Assembly: GCF_028453695.1 (NCBI RefSeq)
Contig: NC_135777.1
Span: 8,173,714-8,237,713 of the forward strand
Direction: 5' to 3'
From: Augochlora pura
Taxonomy: Eukaryota > Arthropoda > Insecta > Hymenoptera > Halictidae
Length of the DNA stretch: 64,000 nt
Of this stretch, positions 1-10,990 are shown one piece after another. The stretch's first letter is position 1. Every line of letters begins with the position of its first letter. The notes under the pieces are model-generated. The model had not been told where the DNA came from. It ran no database searches and saw only the letters and a list, made by a program, of their open reading frames with translations. The translations under genes and the position numbers were made by a program.

Positions 1-944
1 GGATTAAAACTGAGATATCCTAAATAGTTTCCCGATGTAAATGTTTACTGATATTATTTCTGGTAAATTTGTCGATGATTTTGCTCGCTTATTTATAAAC
101 GAAAAATCAGTAAACAATTGACAACAATCGCTGAATCAACTTTTTCGAAATTAGCGAGCGAATCGTGGTTTGCTCGAAATGGATCTATGAATTATGCTAC
201 CGGTATTCATAATTTGAATTGCGCAAACTTAAGGTTGTTTATGACATAGATAATACATTTTAGAAATTCGGCAAACGATGCACGGTTTTAGAGATCATAG
301 CGAGCTTTTAACGGAATCTGCAAGTATTAGTCGTAAAAAAGGCACGCCAAGTTTCTGAAAGGGGAGGAACTTCGAAAAATGAATGGTACAGTATCTGTGC
401 AGAGGATAATTATCTTTTTGCTACGCAAAGATGAAGTGAAGTTATAGCGACTTATAAAATATTTAGGCACATCTAACGTTGTTATTCATTTCCAGAAGAC
501 ATCAACATAGATATTACCCAAACATTTGTATCCTTTGAACAAAGCATTAGATAACGATATGGTCGAGGATATCCTCTTAAACAATTTTAAAGTCGTTGTA
601 ATATAACGTTTGAAGTGCACCAGCCAATTATGTTACAAATGACAATTACAATCTTATACCCAATAACTTAACGTAACGAAATATTTTCATGAAATATTCT
701 GTATTATGAATTTCATTAGAAATATGCTATATAGTTAAATGAAAGCAATTATTTTCGAATAATTCAAGTAATTTGTCATATAAAGGCAGTCTGTTCATAT
801 TTCTTTTTAGTATTTGTGTCCAATAAGTTAAATTCTTAAAAATTCATTATCAACAACTTAGTTATTTTGCTTTGTATACAATCGTGAGACGTTTTCAAAT
901 GTTTGTATTCAATACCTTCTGTTACGAGCACATAATTTGCGTAC
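1..944. other. no feature recognised
   Basis: AT-rich sequence with short frames only. I see no coding similarity, inverted repeat or terminal motif. The LTR-like sequence begins at 945. Confidence 0.5.
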
Positions 945-1253
945 TGTTATGGGGTACCCCAAACATTTATCGTAAGTCACCGATTAGGCTGACCTGTGTG
1001 TCATTTTCGCCAAAACATTGCGTCACCAAAAGCATGAGTCATGCTTTACCCCCTTTTCAGCCTAGAAACTACATCGGGTCTAGGTGACCAAAGTCCGATG
1101 ACTCCTATTGTGCGAGGGTAGAAAAGTGCATGTTTCGCCAAAGTTTTTTGTAAAACCCCGTTTGTGGCTTATTCCGATCAAAAACTCTAACCATCCAGCA
1201 GGGAAGACTATGGAGTCTCGAGCGTTCCTTTTCCTTCTCCTCACGGCATAACA
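945..1253 (+). repeat. LTR of a Ty3/Gypsy-like element (5' LTR, truncated element)
   Basis: Starts TGTTATGGGGTACCCC and ends CACGGCATAACA, the same last 12 bases as the LTRs at 48704 and 52253, and is followed within 21 bp by the same gag reading frame. The left flank GTAC has no matching duplication directly after it, as expected for the 5' LTR of a longer element that now runs into an assembly gap. Confidence 0.6.
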
Positions 1254-1273
1254 GAGGTATATATTTTTGTAAA

Positions 1274-1559
1274 ATGTCAAATAATCGGGAATCAGGAACT
1301 AGCAGTACGCTATCTGTGGAGGAACAACTGAAGAAACTCGAATCAGATTATGCAGAATTATTAAGAGTATATGAGATAAGAGAAAAAAGAATGAGCGATT
1401 TAATATGTACCAAACGTGACGATAGGGCCGAGGAATATGAATCGGATCATTCACAGACTTTGGAAACGCGTAGAAGAATTTTTATCAGGGACGCCAAAAA
1501 CACTAAGCGAGCTATGAAAATGATAGGCGAATTCGACGGGTTCAATAGGCCGGTTGAAG
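1274..1559 (+). pseudogene. gag amino-terminal fragment, cut by assembly gap
   Basis: About 95 residues beginning MSNNRESGTSSTLSVEE, nearly identical to residues from about 39 of the gag frame at 49244. It shows a heptad-like charged region and the start of the capsid-like GEFDGFNRPVE segment, then enters the 500-N gap. The LTR-to-gag leader present in the other copy is missing. No sequence after the gap continues the frame. Confidence 0.75.
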
Positions 1560-2059
1560 NNNNNNNNNNNNNNNNNNNNNNNNNNNNNNNNNNNNNNNNN
1601 NNNNNNNNNNNNNNNNNNNNNNNNNNNNNNNNNNNNNNNNNNNNNNNNNNNNNNNNNNNNNNNNNNNNNNNNNNNNNNNNNNNNNNNNNNNNNNNNNNNN
1701 NNNNNNNNNNNNNNNNNNNNNNNNNNNNNNNNNNNNNNNNNNNNNNNNNNNNNNNNNNNNNNNNNNNNNNNNNNNNNNNNNNNNNNNNNNNNNNNNNNNN
1801 NNNNNNNNNNNNNNNNNNNNNNNNNNNNNNNNNNNNNNNNNNNNNNNNNNNNNNNNNNNNNNNNNNNNNNNNNNNNNNNNNNNNNNNNNNNNNNNNNNNN
1901 NNNNNNNNNNNNNNNNNNNNNNNNNNNNNNNNNNNNNNNNNNNNNNNNNNNNNNNNNNNNNNNNNNNNNNNNNNNNNNNNNNNNNNNNNNNNNNNNNNNN
2001 NNNNNNNNNNNNNNNNNNNNNNNNNNNNNNNNNNNNNNNNNNNNNNNNNNNNNNNNNNN
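1560..2059. other. assembly gap, 500 N
   Basis: Run of exactly 500 N, a conventional placeholder length, so the true size is unknown. It interrupts the gag fragment and abuts a 72-bp tandem array, a likely cause of the break. Confidence 0.99.
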
Positions 2060-2099
2060 TAATTGTGAATAAAATGTTAACAAAGACTTCATCGGCAAG

Positions 2100-2650
2100 G
2101 CGAACCCTTCGCAACATTATGTTGTATAGCACTTATATCCTATTACATTCCCTTATATGTTCTTCTATCTATCTTACATCCTTGGATCTCATGTTGTGTC
2201 TCACTTACGTCCACTTACATCCCCTCATATCCTCTTCTATCTTTCTTATATCCTTGGATCTAATGTTCTATTTCCCTTTAATCTTAGGATATTATGTTAT
2301 ATCTCGCTTATATCCCATTACATCCCCTTATATCTTCTTCTATCTACTTCATATCCTTGGATATCATTTTTTATCTCACTTATATCAACGTACATCCCCT
2401 CATATCCTCTTCTATCTTTCTTATATCCGTGGATATTATGATGTATCTCACTTATAGCCTACTGCATCCACTTATATCTTTTTCTATCTATCTTCTATCC
2501 TTGGATGTCACTTTGTTTCTCACTTATATCCACATACATCCCCTCATATCCTGTTATATCTATCTTATATCATTGGATATTATGTTGAATTTAACTTATA
2601 TCCACTTACATGCCCTCATATCCTGTTCTATCTTCCTTATATATATTTTA
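2100..2650. repeat. 72-bp minisatellite, about 7 copies
   Basis: The motif CACTTATATCCA recurs with register starts at 2130, 2202, 2305, 2377, 2449, 2521 and 2593. Spacing is exactly 72 bp except for one interval of 103 (72 plus 31). Because 72 is a multiple of three, frames stay open through it and give a spurious 24-residue repeat protein. Confidence 0.9.
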
Positions 2651-3085
2651 GGCTCAATTACGCACGAAAATGTCGTTTCACCTCGTGATATCGCTCATTC
2701 TTCAGGTGTTACATTGAAATTCAATGAAAACTAATATTTTCCACAAGAAAATACTATCCAATCAGTTGGTTCTTTCATTGCAACAGAGAAATCTAAACAT
2801 TCGTCCATTTTCTTCACTAAATATGACGTTTTAGGCTTGATTATGCATGGAAACAACGTTTCAGCTCGTGATATCGCTGTTTCTGCAGGTGATACGTTGA
2901 AATTCAATGAAAACAAATATTTTGCACCGGAAAATACGATCGACTCAGTTGGTAATTACATTGCAGCAGAGAAATCTCAACATTCGTCCGTATTCTTCAC
3001 TAAATATGACGGTTTAGGCTTGATTATGCATGAAAACGACGTTTGCGCTCGTGACATCGCTGATTCTGCAGCAAGAAGATTGGCA
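2646..3085. repeat. 183-bp tandem repeat, about 2.4 copies
   Basis: Units begin at TTTTAGGCT near 2646, 2829 and 3012, with constant 183-bp spacing and similarity over most of the unit (GATATCGCT, TTGAAATTCAATGAAAAC and CATTCGTCC recur). 183 is 61 codons, so a frame is open across the units on the plus strand. It follows the 72-bp array without a spacer. Confidence 0.85.
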
Positions 3086-3308
3086 GAGAAATGTCTGAAA
3101 ATGCGAACGCCCTCTGCGCAACTCGTTAGAGAATTCTCAATCTGTTTGTACGCAAATGGGGTTGTTGAATTTTGTGACAGCGCAGCCGGGCGGTCGCGTT
3201 CCGCGCGTACCGTGGAGATAAATAACGTCATCGTGGAGACTTTGGAGGCTTATGGCCCCCAAAGCCTACGGTAGTTGGGGCGCAACGTGCGGTAAGTTCT
3301 AGTTAATT

Positions 3309-4200
3309 GTGAATTGCATTTATAGCACACACTTTTTGATTGCTAATCTTGTTGGATATAAATTCGTCTACATTACGACCCATTCGACGATGCAACAAAT
3401 TGTCCTGGATAAGCGGCTACATCCGTACAAATTAGCTCCTGTCCAAAGTTTGCATAAAGACGAAGCCCCCAAACGGATGGAATATTCAACGTGGCTGTTG
3501 GGGAAAATAGCACGGAATCCAGCATTCCACGAGTACATATTGTGGACAGACGAAGCTCTTTTCCCGAGAGAAAGCTGCTTCAATATCCACAATATGCACA
3601 TGTGGAGTGTTGAGAATTCGCATGCGTTACGGCCAGGCAGAGAGCAGGTCCAATTTTCGGTAAATGTGTGGGCCGATATTTGCGGCAATTTCATTGTTAG
3701 GCCGTACATCCTACCCAACAGGTTGGTCGGTTCGGAGTACCATTCATTTCTGGAACATGTTCTTCGTTTCTAGAAGCAATTCAGCAGGGCATGTACTACC
3801 AAATGTATGGTGCGCCACCACATTATGCCACGAATGTGCGCACACATTTGCATGAAGCCTTACAAGACAGGTAGATTGGCCGTCTCGAACCTATTCGTGC
3901 CCCCCCCCCCCCCCCACCCCCGCCCGGTCACGTGTTTTAAATCCGCTTGATTTCTATTTCTGGAGTTCCCTCAAGGTAATTTTTACAATTCAGTTTCATA
4001 ATTTTAATTTTTTAATTTTCAATTCTCATTTTCATTTGGTTTGCATTCGTATTTCATTTCATTTCAGACTGAGGTATACGAAACCCTGTCATCGATGCGG
4101 CTGATTTAGTCGCTCGAATTCATGGCACCGTCGCAAGTGTACGCCCGAAGACGCTTGCGGCAGTTCAGCGGCAATTACCTATCCAGGCGAGATAGTGTCT
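3309..4200 (+). pseudogene. Tc1/mariner-like transposase, inactivated, with one intron
   Basis: An open frame of 154 residues from 3309 contains the family block around ILWTDEALF (first catalytic D), then HMWSVENSHA, FSVNVWADICGNF and RPYILPNRL. The similarity continues out of frame: the second catalytic position falls in QMYGAPPHYATNVRTHL, where the usual D is Y, then a degraded third block broken by the poly-C tract and ending near LISISG. A GT-AG interval 3976-4067 (CAAG|GTAATT ... ATTTCAG|ACTGAG) separates it from EVYET and a carboxy-terminal block ending near NGGHFEH, so the gene carried a 92-bp intron. The stop at 3771, frameshifts and lost catalytic residues make it non-functional. Confidence 0.75.
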
Positions 4201-4720
4201 CGAAATGAACGGTGGACATTTCGAGCACCGAATTTGAATTTAATCGGCTCTTTTCAGGGCCACACGAAATAACGCTGGAAACTTCGGACATGTGTCAATT
4301 GTTGAATAATTCGTGATCAGTATGGAATAATAGTGCAGTGAAAGTGAAAGTTAGTGTAATTTGTGCCGTTCTACATAAGTGGATTACAACATTTATAACT
4401 GAATTGTTTAGTTTTTCATTAATAATATTTGGGAAATTTTTGGAATTAATAAGAAATTCATGAAATTCTTGTTCGGTGGTCGAACGCGGTTCAGAGGCGA
4501 TACGCAGCCGTCTCTACCGTCAGCGAGGCGGGCTTCAGCCGGCTGGCTCGTATGCACGGCAGCACGAAATATCGTCCGTACGCAGCCAACTTTATTCGTT
4601 AATAACTCGTTAACAAAGTCGCGAATTGCATTTCGGCAAAGGAAAAGGTTACTTGAAATGACCTCAGGAACCCCCCATTTCCCGATGATAACATAATTAC
4701 GGATCACCCTGTATATACAG
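3309..4720 (+). mobile_element. decayed Tc1/mariner-superfamily transposon
   Basis: Carries a degenerate DDE transposase (3309-4200) followed by a 3' region ending CACCCTGTA at about 4713, the terminal motif of related repeats here. The same 3' sequence (from CAGGGCCACAC near 4250) recurs at 36808-37697. The 5' terminus is not resolved because the 183-bp array abuts it. A poly-C tract (3901-3915) lies in the coding region. Confidence 0.7.
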
Positions 4721-5305
4721 GGTGTCCCGGAAATCGTAGTACAACCGGGCAGGGGATGATTCTGCATCAAAAAAGAAGAAAATATTTTGGTATTACATTT
4801 TTTCATCTGGTGCTCCGTTTTCGTCACAATCGACTTTAAAGTTCATTCAACTTGTAAACCATATTATACAATTTGCTTGTCGTGTATTTCACTGTTCTGC
4901 TTGTTTCTGTCCGGAGCAGTGTTTACAAACAGTGATAATTGTGCGGTTGAAACAATACAAGGTATGTCTACTAATTACTCATTTTTTATTCTTTTTTACA
5001 ACTTACCATTACAATGCTACAATAATTGTTAAAAATGTTCTCCTCGCTGCTTCATACTGGACAGATAGTAAGTAGTTATCGCTTTTTAATTTTTCGAATG
5101 CCTCAGTAATATGTTTCAAATATGTAACATTTGAAATATCGTTCATGTTATAAACTTATTCTTTGATATGACTCGATATAAGTTGAACAAATTTTGAAGT
5201 CGATTATCACGAAAACGGAGCTCCGCATGAAAAAATGTTAAACCAAAATATTTTGCTTTTTTTTTTTATGAAGAATCACCCGGTCCCGGTAGTGCTACGA
5301 TTTGT
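4716..5305. mobile_element. palindromic MITE, about 590 bp
   Basis: The left side (TACAGGGTGTCCCGG, then CGTAGTACAACCGGG and AAATATTTTGGTATTAC) is matched in inverse orientation by the right side (GTTAAACCAAAATATTTTG and CCGGTAGTGCTACG). Subterminal inverted similarity extends about 120 bp on each side. The outermost 14 bp of the right terminus are missing. The interior is AT-rich with no transposase. Confidence 0.75.
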
Positions 5306-7069
5306 GGAACGCAAGATTTAGATAGAAGGATCTTGTTTAAATATCGAATAAAACGCGTTAATTTCGATAGGATATTAGCAGAAACGCGGAATCTAAAAAT
5401 AAGATTCGAAATTAAAAAAGTTTTTCTTAGTATAATTACCGGACTCGGTCACCGCTATCGATGTGTCCTCGATACGGTGACTGTTAGGCCCAGAAAAACT
5501 TCGATGATAAAGCCGTTGGTATAAACAGGGGACAACTTGCAACGGACAAAGGCAAGTTCTACGGCACGTCCAAATTTGCTTTAATCAAAAAACGGAGTTG
5601 AGAGAGAGAAAAGAACGGCAGCTGGAACGGCGAGGATAATCCGCCGAACCTTGCCGAGGGTACGCGAAGGCGACCGAAGATAACGGCCGTTCGTCTCCGC
5701 GAAAACCCAAAAGAAAATAGTCTAGTTGCAACTGTCGGAACGTACAGTTCAATTATATAGTCAGATTCCGGCATTCAACGAGTATAGTTAACCCGGAAAG
5801 AATAGTCAGATTCGACATTCAACGGAAGAGTTGAATGTTCGATCTCTAGTTAAAACTAGTCGGTTTTATTCCGAAAAGTCTGCTGTGCGGTGTCACACGT
5901 CGAAAGGAGCGGTGCACCCGCGATATACTATCGCAGAGGAATGTATGGTATCATAGAATATTCCGTTTATTAAGTTTAAATAACTTACACGCTCGACTCG
6001 ATCAGCACCATTGCTGCATCCGAGTCAGAGAGCGATTAAACTGCGATTAATAAGTCAGAAGCCAAGATACGGCCCAGTTTCGACCGCCCTGAACTGTTGG
6101 AGTGCGCGGGTGATCCTGTAGGTTCCTTGGACACTTGTTCTTGACTACGAGACGATTGTTAGTCTTGTCGCAATCAGTCTCGCGCCTTTTGATTGTAGTC
6201 CGCGGTTACCGCAACGAACTTTATCACGCCTAAGTGGGTTCCTTTGCGGGTCAGTTTCTAAGGGAAAGGACAATAATTGCGGCAACGCAGTCCCCCAGGT
6301 CGGCGTCAGGTCCACCCACCGCTTGCACTATGCAACGTGGCATGGTCTGGCACGTCGACCTGCTAAGCAGGGTTAATTGCGGTCTAGCACAACCTGCACC
6401 TGCTTAGCTGTTCGGGCTCCGGCGAGGCGAATTATGCTTCGCTCAACCAGATCTTGGCCACCAGAGGATTTCTGCAGGTCCTGGCCTCGAATCGGGTTGC
6501 TTCCTTGAGGCAGTGCACCTCGTCAAGGAAGTGAGAGCTCCGGATGAGGAACTGAAGAACCTCGGTACTCCCGGAAAACCTGCTGGAGATTTACGACCTC
6601 CAGTAGGCGAATGTTTCGGATCAAAAGTGCATTATAATAAGGAATCTCCACAGTGTCATTGGAAATCACCGTCTCTGTTTGGGTTTTGCCGATCGCAGGT
6701 ATTTGCGAGACATCGGCTATCCTTGTTATTAGAATAGTGCAGACAACAGTTCGTTACGAGTACGTATTTACGAACGTGTCGCCGATCGCCATCCTTCTTT
6801 ATCTAAAGGAAAACGTCGGCGGCAAAGAGCCTCGCCTGCTCGCTCGTTGGAAATAAACAGCTGAGCGGCGCGTGCTCTTTCCCTTTCTCTCGCGCTCTCG
6901 CTAAGACACGGGCATCGTGTACGAACAGCTGAGATCGACGAGGAGAGCAAAAATTCACCGACACTGACTAATTCGAATCCTATTTGGATTTATTATTCTG
7001 ATTACAGACCACGTAAACCGAGGAGGAATTGACGTGCGAAGTCCCGTCCACAGGAAAAACTGTAGAGGC
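5306..7069. other. GC-richer unclassified sequence, probably repetitive
   Basis: No coding similarity found on either strand. Base composition is clearly more GC-rich than host intergenic DNA. A short direct repeat (AGTCAGATTC...CATTCAACG) occurs at about 5760 and 5808. It may be the non-coding internal region of an unidentified element. Confidence 0.4.
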
Positions 7070-8071
7070 TTTTACGAGCCGAGGGCTAAGGCAGTCGTGC
7101 GTGACCGAGGTTTCGTTTAATGGTAGAATTGGGGGTATAAGGATTAAACAATTGCGGACGAGCCGACATCTGTTTCACCGTCGGGACCCACAATGATAGG
7201 AGAGTGTGGACGAGCCAATGTCTGTTTCACGACCGGGACCCACAGGAAGGTAACTCGTAGACGAGCCGACGTCTGTTTCACCGTCGGGACCTACGAGCCG
7301 GAATAAGGATGGAGGTGCGATAAAAGAATTGTGGACGAGCCAACGTCTGTTTCACCTTCGGGACCCACAATGATAGGAGAGTGTGGACGAGCCGATGTCT
7401 GTTTCACCACCGGTACCCACAGGAAGGTAACTCGTAGATGTGCCGACGTCTGTTTCACCGTCGGGGCCTACTAGCCGGAATAAGGATTAAGGAATAAAGA
7501 ATATTTAGCCTCGTAACTCTTTAAATTGGTGTACCTCGAGCGGCAAAGGTACACCGTGGTGGATATGATACTAGCTACTGAACGAAATGGAATTTGCATA
7601 GAAATGAATTTAACTCTAGGTTAAATATAAAAATGACAAAATATATTACAAAAAGAAAACTGTTACAATTGTAGCTTGTGTAATCGCGGTACCTAAGTCC
7701 CGTGCTCTCGGTTTTGACGCACTGAGAAATGCGGGGGTTCGTACAGTCTGACAGTTTGACAAGAACTGCGCGTAGTCTCCTGCTGACTTTGGTTGCGTAC
7801 TGCCCCCTGAGGGATGAAAACGCGGCCCTTTTATACCCCGAAATTCGGTGGAAATCTGGGGGTAGGAATGCGTCTACGTGGTTTTTTTGTGGAGTTTGAT
7901 GCGTGGGAAACCGCGACGCTCGGGGCCTTCTGTTTATTGAAGACGCTCGGCGCCTCCTGTTTATCTAAAACGCGGCGGTCGCCGCCTAATGAGTCGCTGT
8001 AGGGGAGATTAGAATTTTCTGGGAATGGAAAGTTTGAAAAATGCACGGTACGACCGGGTTCGTATGTAACA
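7070..8071 (-). repeat. solo LTR, hairpin-array family, copy 1
   Basis: On the minus strand it begins TGTTACATACG at 8071 and ends CTCGTAAAA at 7070 (the last bases have decayed from TAACA). It is flanked by a perfect 4-bp duplication AGGC (7066-7069 and 8072-8075). A TATAAAAGGGC box lies near 7833. Downstream in sense orientation are one conserved-loop hairpin (7555-7528) and six tandem two-stem hairpins (about 7480-7153). No internal domain. Same family as 27666-28592. Confidence 0.88.
7153..7480 (-). repeat. array of six two-stem hairpins (2 x 177 bp higher-order repeat)
   Basis: Six units, each an outer stem, a short internal loop, a 6-bp inner stem and a 10-nt loop (plus strand: TCTGTTTCAC). 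Inner arms include CCGACG/CGTCGG. Outer arms include TTGTGG/CCACAA and CTCGTAG/CTACGAG. The first three units repeat as a block 177 bp later (arm starts 7163 and 7340). Confidence 0.85.
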
Positions 8072-8868
8072 AGGCAAAAATAAAGGAAACATTTATTTTA
8101 CTCCTCGTGTTGGTTAATAAAAAACTCCTTAATCCCTCAGTTTCGGAACACGTTAGGGCTAACGAAAATCCTTAGCCATATCTAACAGATCTAAATACTC
8201 GCAGCACGCATTCTTACGATTTCTATGCCCGATTTCTTCTGTCAGTAATCTACTGTGGATGATTATTTTGTAGTCTTTAGATATAGGGATCAAAAAATTT
8301 GTTTCGAGATTATTTAGGTCCTAGCTCTCTAAATTGTTACATTTGGTTAGAAAATTATGTGTGCCAAATTTAGAATCCGCGTTGAGATGTAAAAATTTTG
8401 ATGATTTCATTTAACTATCAACATAATTGTACTCCGTTATCTAAAACTTTCATGACTGAAAGACAATTTAGTAGATTAATAATGATAAAGCCACTTACCA
8501 AAATATGCACGAAAGCATTTGTGATTAAAAACTGTAACTACAAAATTTTTGTCCACATCAGTGCTTTTAAATTCGCTTTATAGGTTTCGATAATCGGTAA
8601 TTATAAAAACGAACCGCAAAATTTGAATATTCTCATCTTTTCTTCCCAAATCATACATTTTGTGATTCCAAGCTGAGGAAAAATATAGGGCAATTTACTA
8701 TAATATTTAGTCAAAAACAAAGTTAAAAACATTGAACGCTAAATTTACTGAGCAGGTCAAAATAACCAGTTTCATACTCTTCGTTTAAGCTTGTGCAAAT
8801 CATATAAGCTCTTTCATAGGAAACAATCGAATTTAATGCAAGCATGTGTTACAATAGAAATGTAGACA
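8072..8868. other. no feature recognised
   Basis: AT-rich sequence with short frames only. No repeat termini seen between the solo LTR and the interspersed repeat at 8869. Confidence 0.5.
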
Positions 8869-9590
8869 GGGCATAGCCGATTAAGATGGTCAAAACTGCC
8901 CTTAGAGGTTTTTCAATGAGTCATATACCGTTCGATATCTGACCAATAAAATCTAATCTGTGCAAAATTTGAATCCTGTAACTTGTCCGTGGGGGTAGTT
9001 ACAGGGTAAATTAGATTTCGCGGTTTTCCGGCATTTTTCCACCTTTAGCGGCTTTCTAAAATTTTGAAAAAAATATGGCTTATTTTGGACATCAAGCCGG
9101 ATGTTATAGAACTTTTTCAGATTTTTCAGTTACAAGCTGTGATTATCAAAAATGAAAAACCCCCCAAAAATCAGAAAATTGAAGATTTCTCGAGAAGTAA
9201 CATATTAGCTATTTTTATATTAATTCCCTGATAAGTTATTATCACGGCTCGTGTACTCAATTTTTCTCAGACTTTTTGCTCGCCTGCAACATTGTCAAAA
9301 AAAAATGAAAACCCAATGTGTCAATGTTTTTTGCTGTCAGAAACAAGCTACTTGTCTAGTTTACGGCAAGTGTGGATTAAGTAATTTTAAACGTTATTGC
9401 ATAAAAACAAACAATTTTTTAACCCTGAAAGTGCGAATGAAGCGAGCAAAAAAATTATAAAATATAATTTCGAAATGTTTCCTATCATTACAACTCAATC
9501 GGTTAGCGGAATGGTTAGAGCGTACGATTTCGGTGTCGACAGTGCGACGAAACTCCGGACAAGTCCAAAAAGTACAACCACTTGAATGGG
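8869..9590 (+). repeat. interspersed repeat family F, copy 1
   Basis: Begins AGGGCATAGCCGATTAAGAT. It is shared with 26030-26695 (reverse) and 30358-30946 (forward) over more than 550 bp, including GGGTAGTTACAGGGTAAATT and CATCAAGCCGGATGTTATAG. It holds a small open frame (9251-9460) conserved in copy 2. Copies 1 and 2 also share an extension containing GGTTAGCGGAATGGTTAGAG, which resembles a tRNA D-arm/A box. Class not determined. Confidence 0.85.
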
Positions 9591-9832
9591 AATTATTATT
9601 GTCAAATATTAGTAAATCGTGAAATATAATATTAATAATAATAGCCAAATACGTACTGTACTTAAAACAATATAACATAATAAGTCATGAAATCTGCGAT
9701 AGAGGGACATAATCTCAAAACACAAAGTACAAGTTCTCTAGTGGAACACAAAGACAATAAATACACGAATGTGACAGTAAAATCATTAAACAAAAAAGGA
9801 CAGGCCCCATCACACCAAAACCCGGATAAATA

Positions 9833-10990
9833 ATGCAAAACGTGCATTATGGGATACCGTGCAGCAATAAATATCAGGTACTTTCAAATGATGAATCGGA
9901 TATGGATACTGATGCATCAGATGTCGCACAAGCTTCCAATAAAAGAACAAGGAAGGTTCGCAACAAAGAAGAGCCTGTACTGCAGAGAGAAAAGATAACC
10001 GTAACGAAGAAGCCACATCCATCGGCAATTCATGACAAAATAGCGGAATATGCAACGTTCGTCAGAATTCTGAAGAACACACTAAAAGGAAAATTTCACG
10101 TCAAGTGCCATAGGGATATCACAGAAGTATTCACATCGAATTCATAAGATTATTCCTCACTCAAGAAACTGTGGCAAGAAAAAAAACATAAAATTCCATA
10201 CATACACAGAAAAAAATGACAAAAAAAGAACCTTTGTCGTCAAAGGGCTTCACGAACAGTCTGATCCAAAAGAGATCCAAACAGAAACCAAAACGGAAGT
10301 CATAGTCTTTACCAAGAAAAAGTCAAGTATCAGAATCATACAGCCGATAAAAGTAAACGGATATAGAACTAATACAACAAACACAGTGAAATACTTAGGA
10401 ATCCACCTAGATAGTAAACTAACATTTAGAAATCACATAAAACAGGCATTAAGGAAGGCATATGCGATACAAAAAAGAATCTATCCACTAATGGTGGCAG
10501 ATTCGGCGCTGTCGCAATACAACAAACAATTAATATACATCATGTTACTCAGGCCAACAGTATTATACGCGGCTCCGGTATGGTGTAGTGCAGCGCCAAG
10601 AAATATCAAATCATTACAAATATATCAAAATAAATGTCTTCGACTCATATTATCAGTAAACAGTTATACAATAATTAGGGATATGCATGAAGAGACAGCA
10701 ATACCAACTATTATAAAGTATGTTAAAGAATTAACTGAAAATTTTTATAGAAACCAACTAGGGAATAACAAATTTACCAAAAATCTAACTAACATAAGAA
10801 GCTACAATTTACCTTTTAAGATAAAACATAAATTGCCATATCAAGTACTTAATATATTTAATGAGGAATTGTAAAGAAACAGACTGAGAGCAGAAACAAA
10901 TACTCATACGTCTATTTTCAAATTTATTTAATATTCTATTTAATAAACTAATCAACTACCTCAAAACTCAAACAAACATACAAGGATAGT
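9833..10990 (+). mobile_element. internally deleted jockey-clade LINE
   Basis: Two parts of a jockey element are fused. 9833-10280 carries the carboxy part of ORF1 (KRTFVVKGLHEQSDPKEIQ, the domain preceding the zinc knuckles), with a nonsense codon near 10144 and a frameshift near 10220. From about 10290 the sequence is the end of the ORF2 reverse transcriptase and tail (TVKYLGIHLDSKLTF...). The zinc knuckles, endonuclease and most of the polymerase have been deleted, and frame is kept across the join. A short 3' non-coding tail follows 10874. Confidence 0.8.
10290..10874 (+). pseudogene. jockey ORF2 carboxy-terminal fragment
   Basis: Open from EVIVFTKKKSSIRI through KYLGIHLDSKLTFRNHIK, LLRPTVLYAAPVWCSAA and a lysine-rich tail to TAA at about 10874. 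KYLG..LD and the Y-A-x-P-V-W block are standard in jockey/R1 polymerases just after the palm. The active-site YADD region is absent because it lies in the deletion. Confidence 0.85.

Noticed and set aside
2294..2734. Multi-pass membrane-like protein in the 72-bp array
   Set aside because: Hydrophobicity arises from T-rich repeats. Equally long frames exist in other phases, and there is no evidence beyond open length.
4460..4696. 78-residue open frame as a gene
   Set aside because: It lies in the 3' non-coding part of a Tc1/mariner-like repeat and is not kept in the copy at 36808-37697.
7153..7480. CRISPR-like array
   Set aside because: The repeats are palindromic and evolve with paired changes, spacing varies, the genome is animal, and the array lies within a solo LTR with a target duplication.
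9502..9575. Functional tRNA gene
   Set aside because: Only a D-arm-like block is present. No acceptor or T-arm pairing can be formed, and the second copy diverges right after it.
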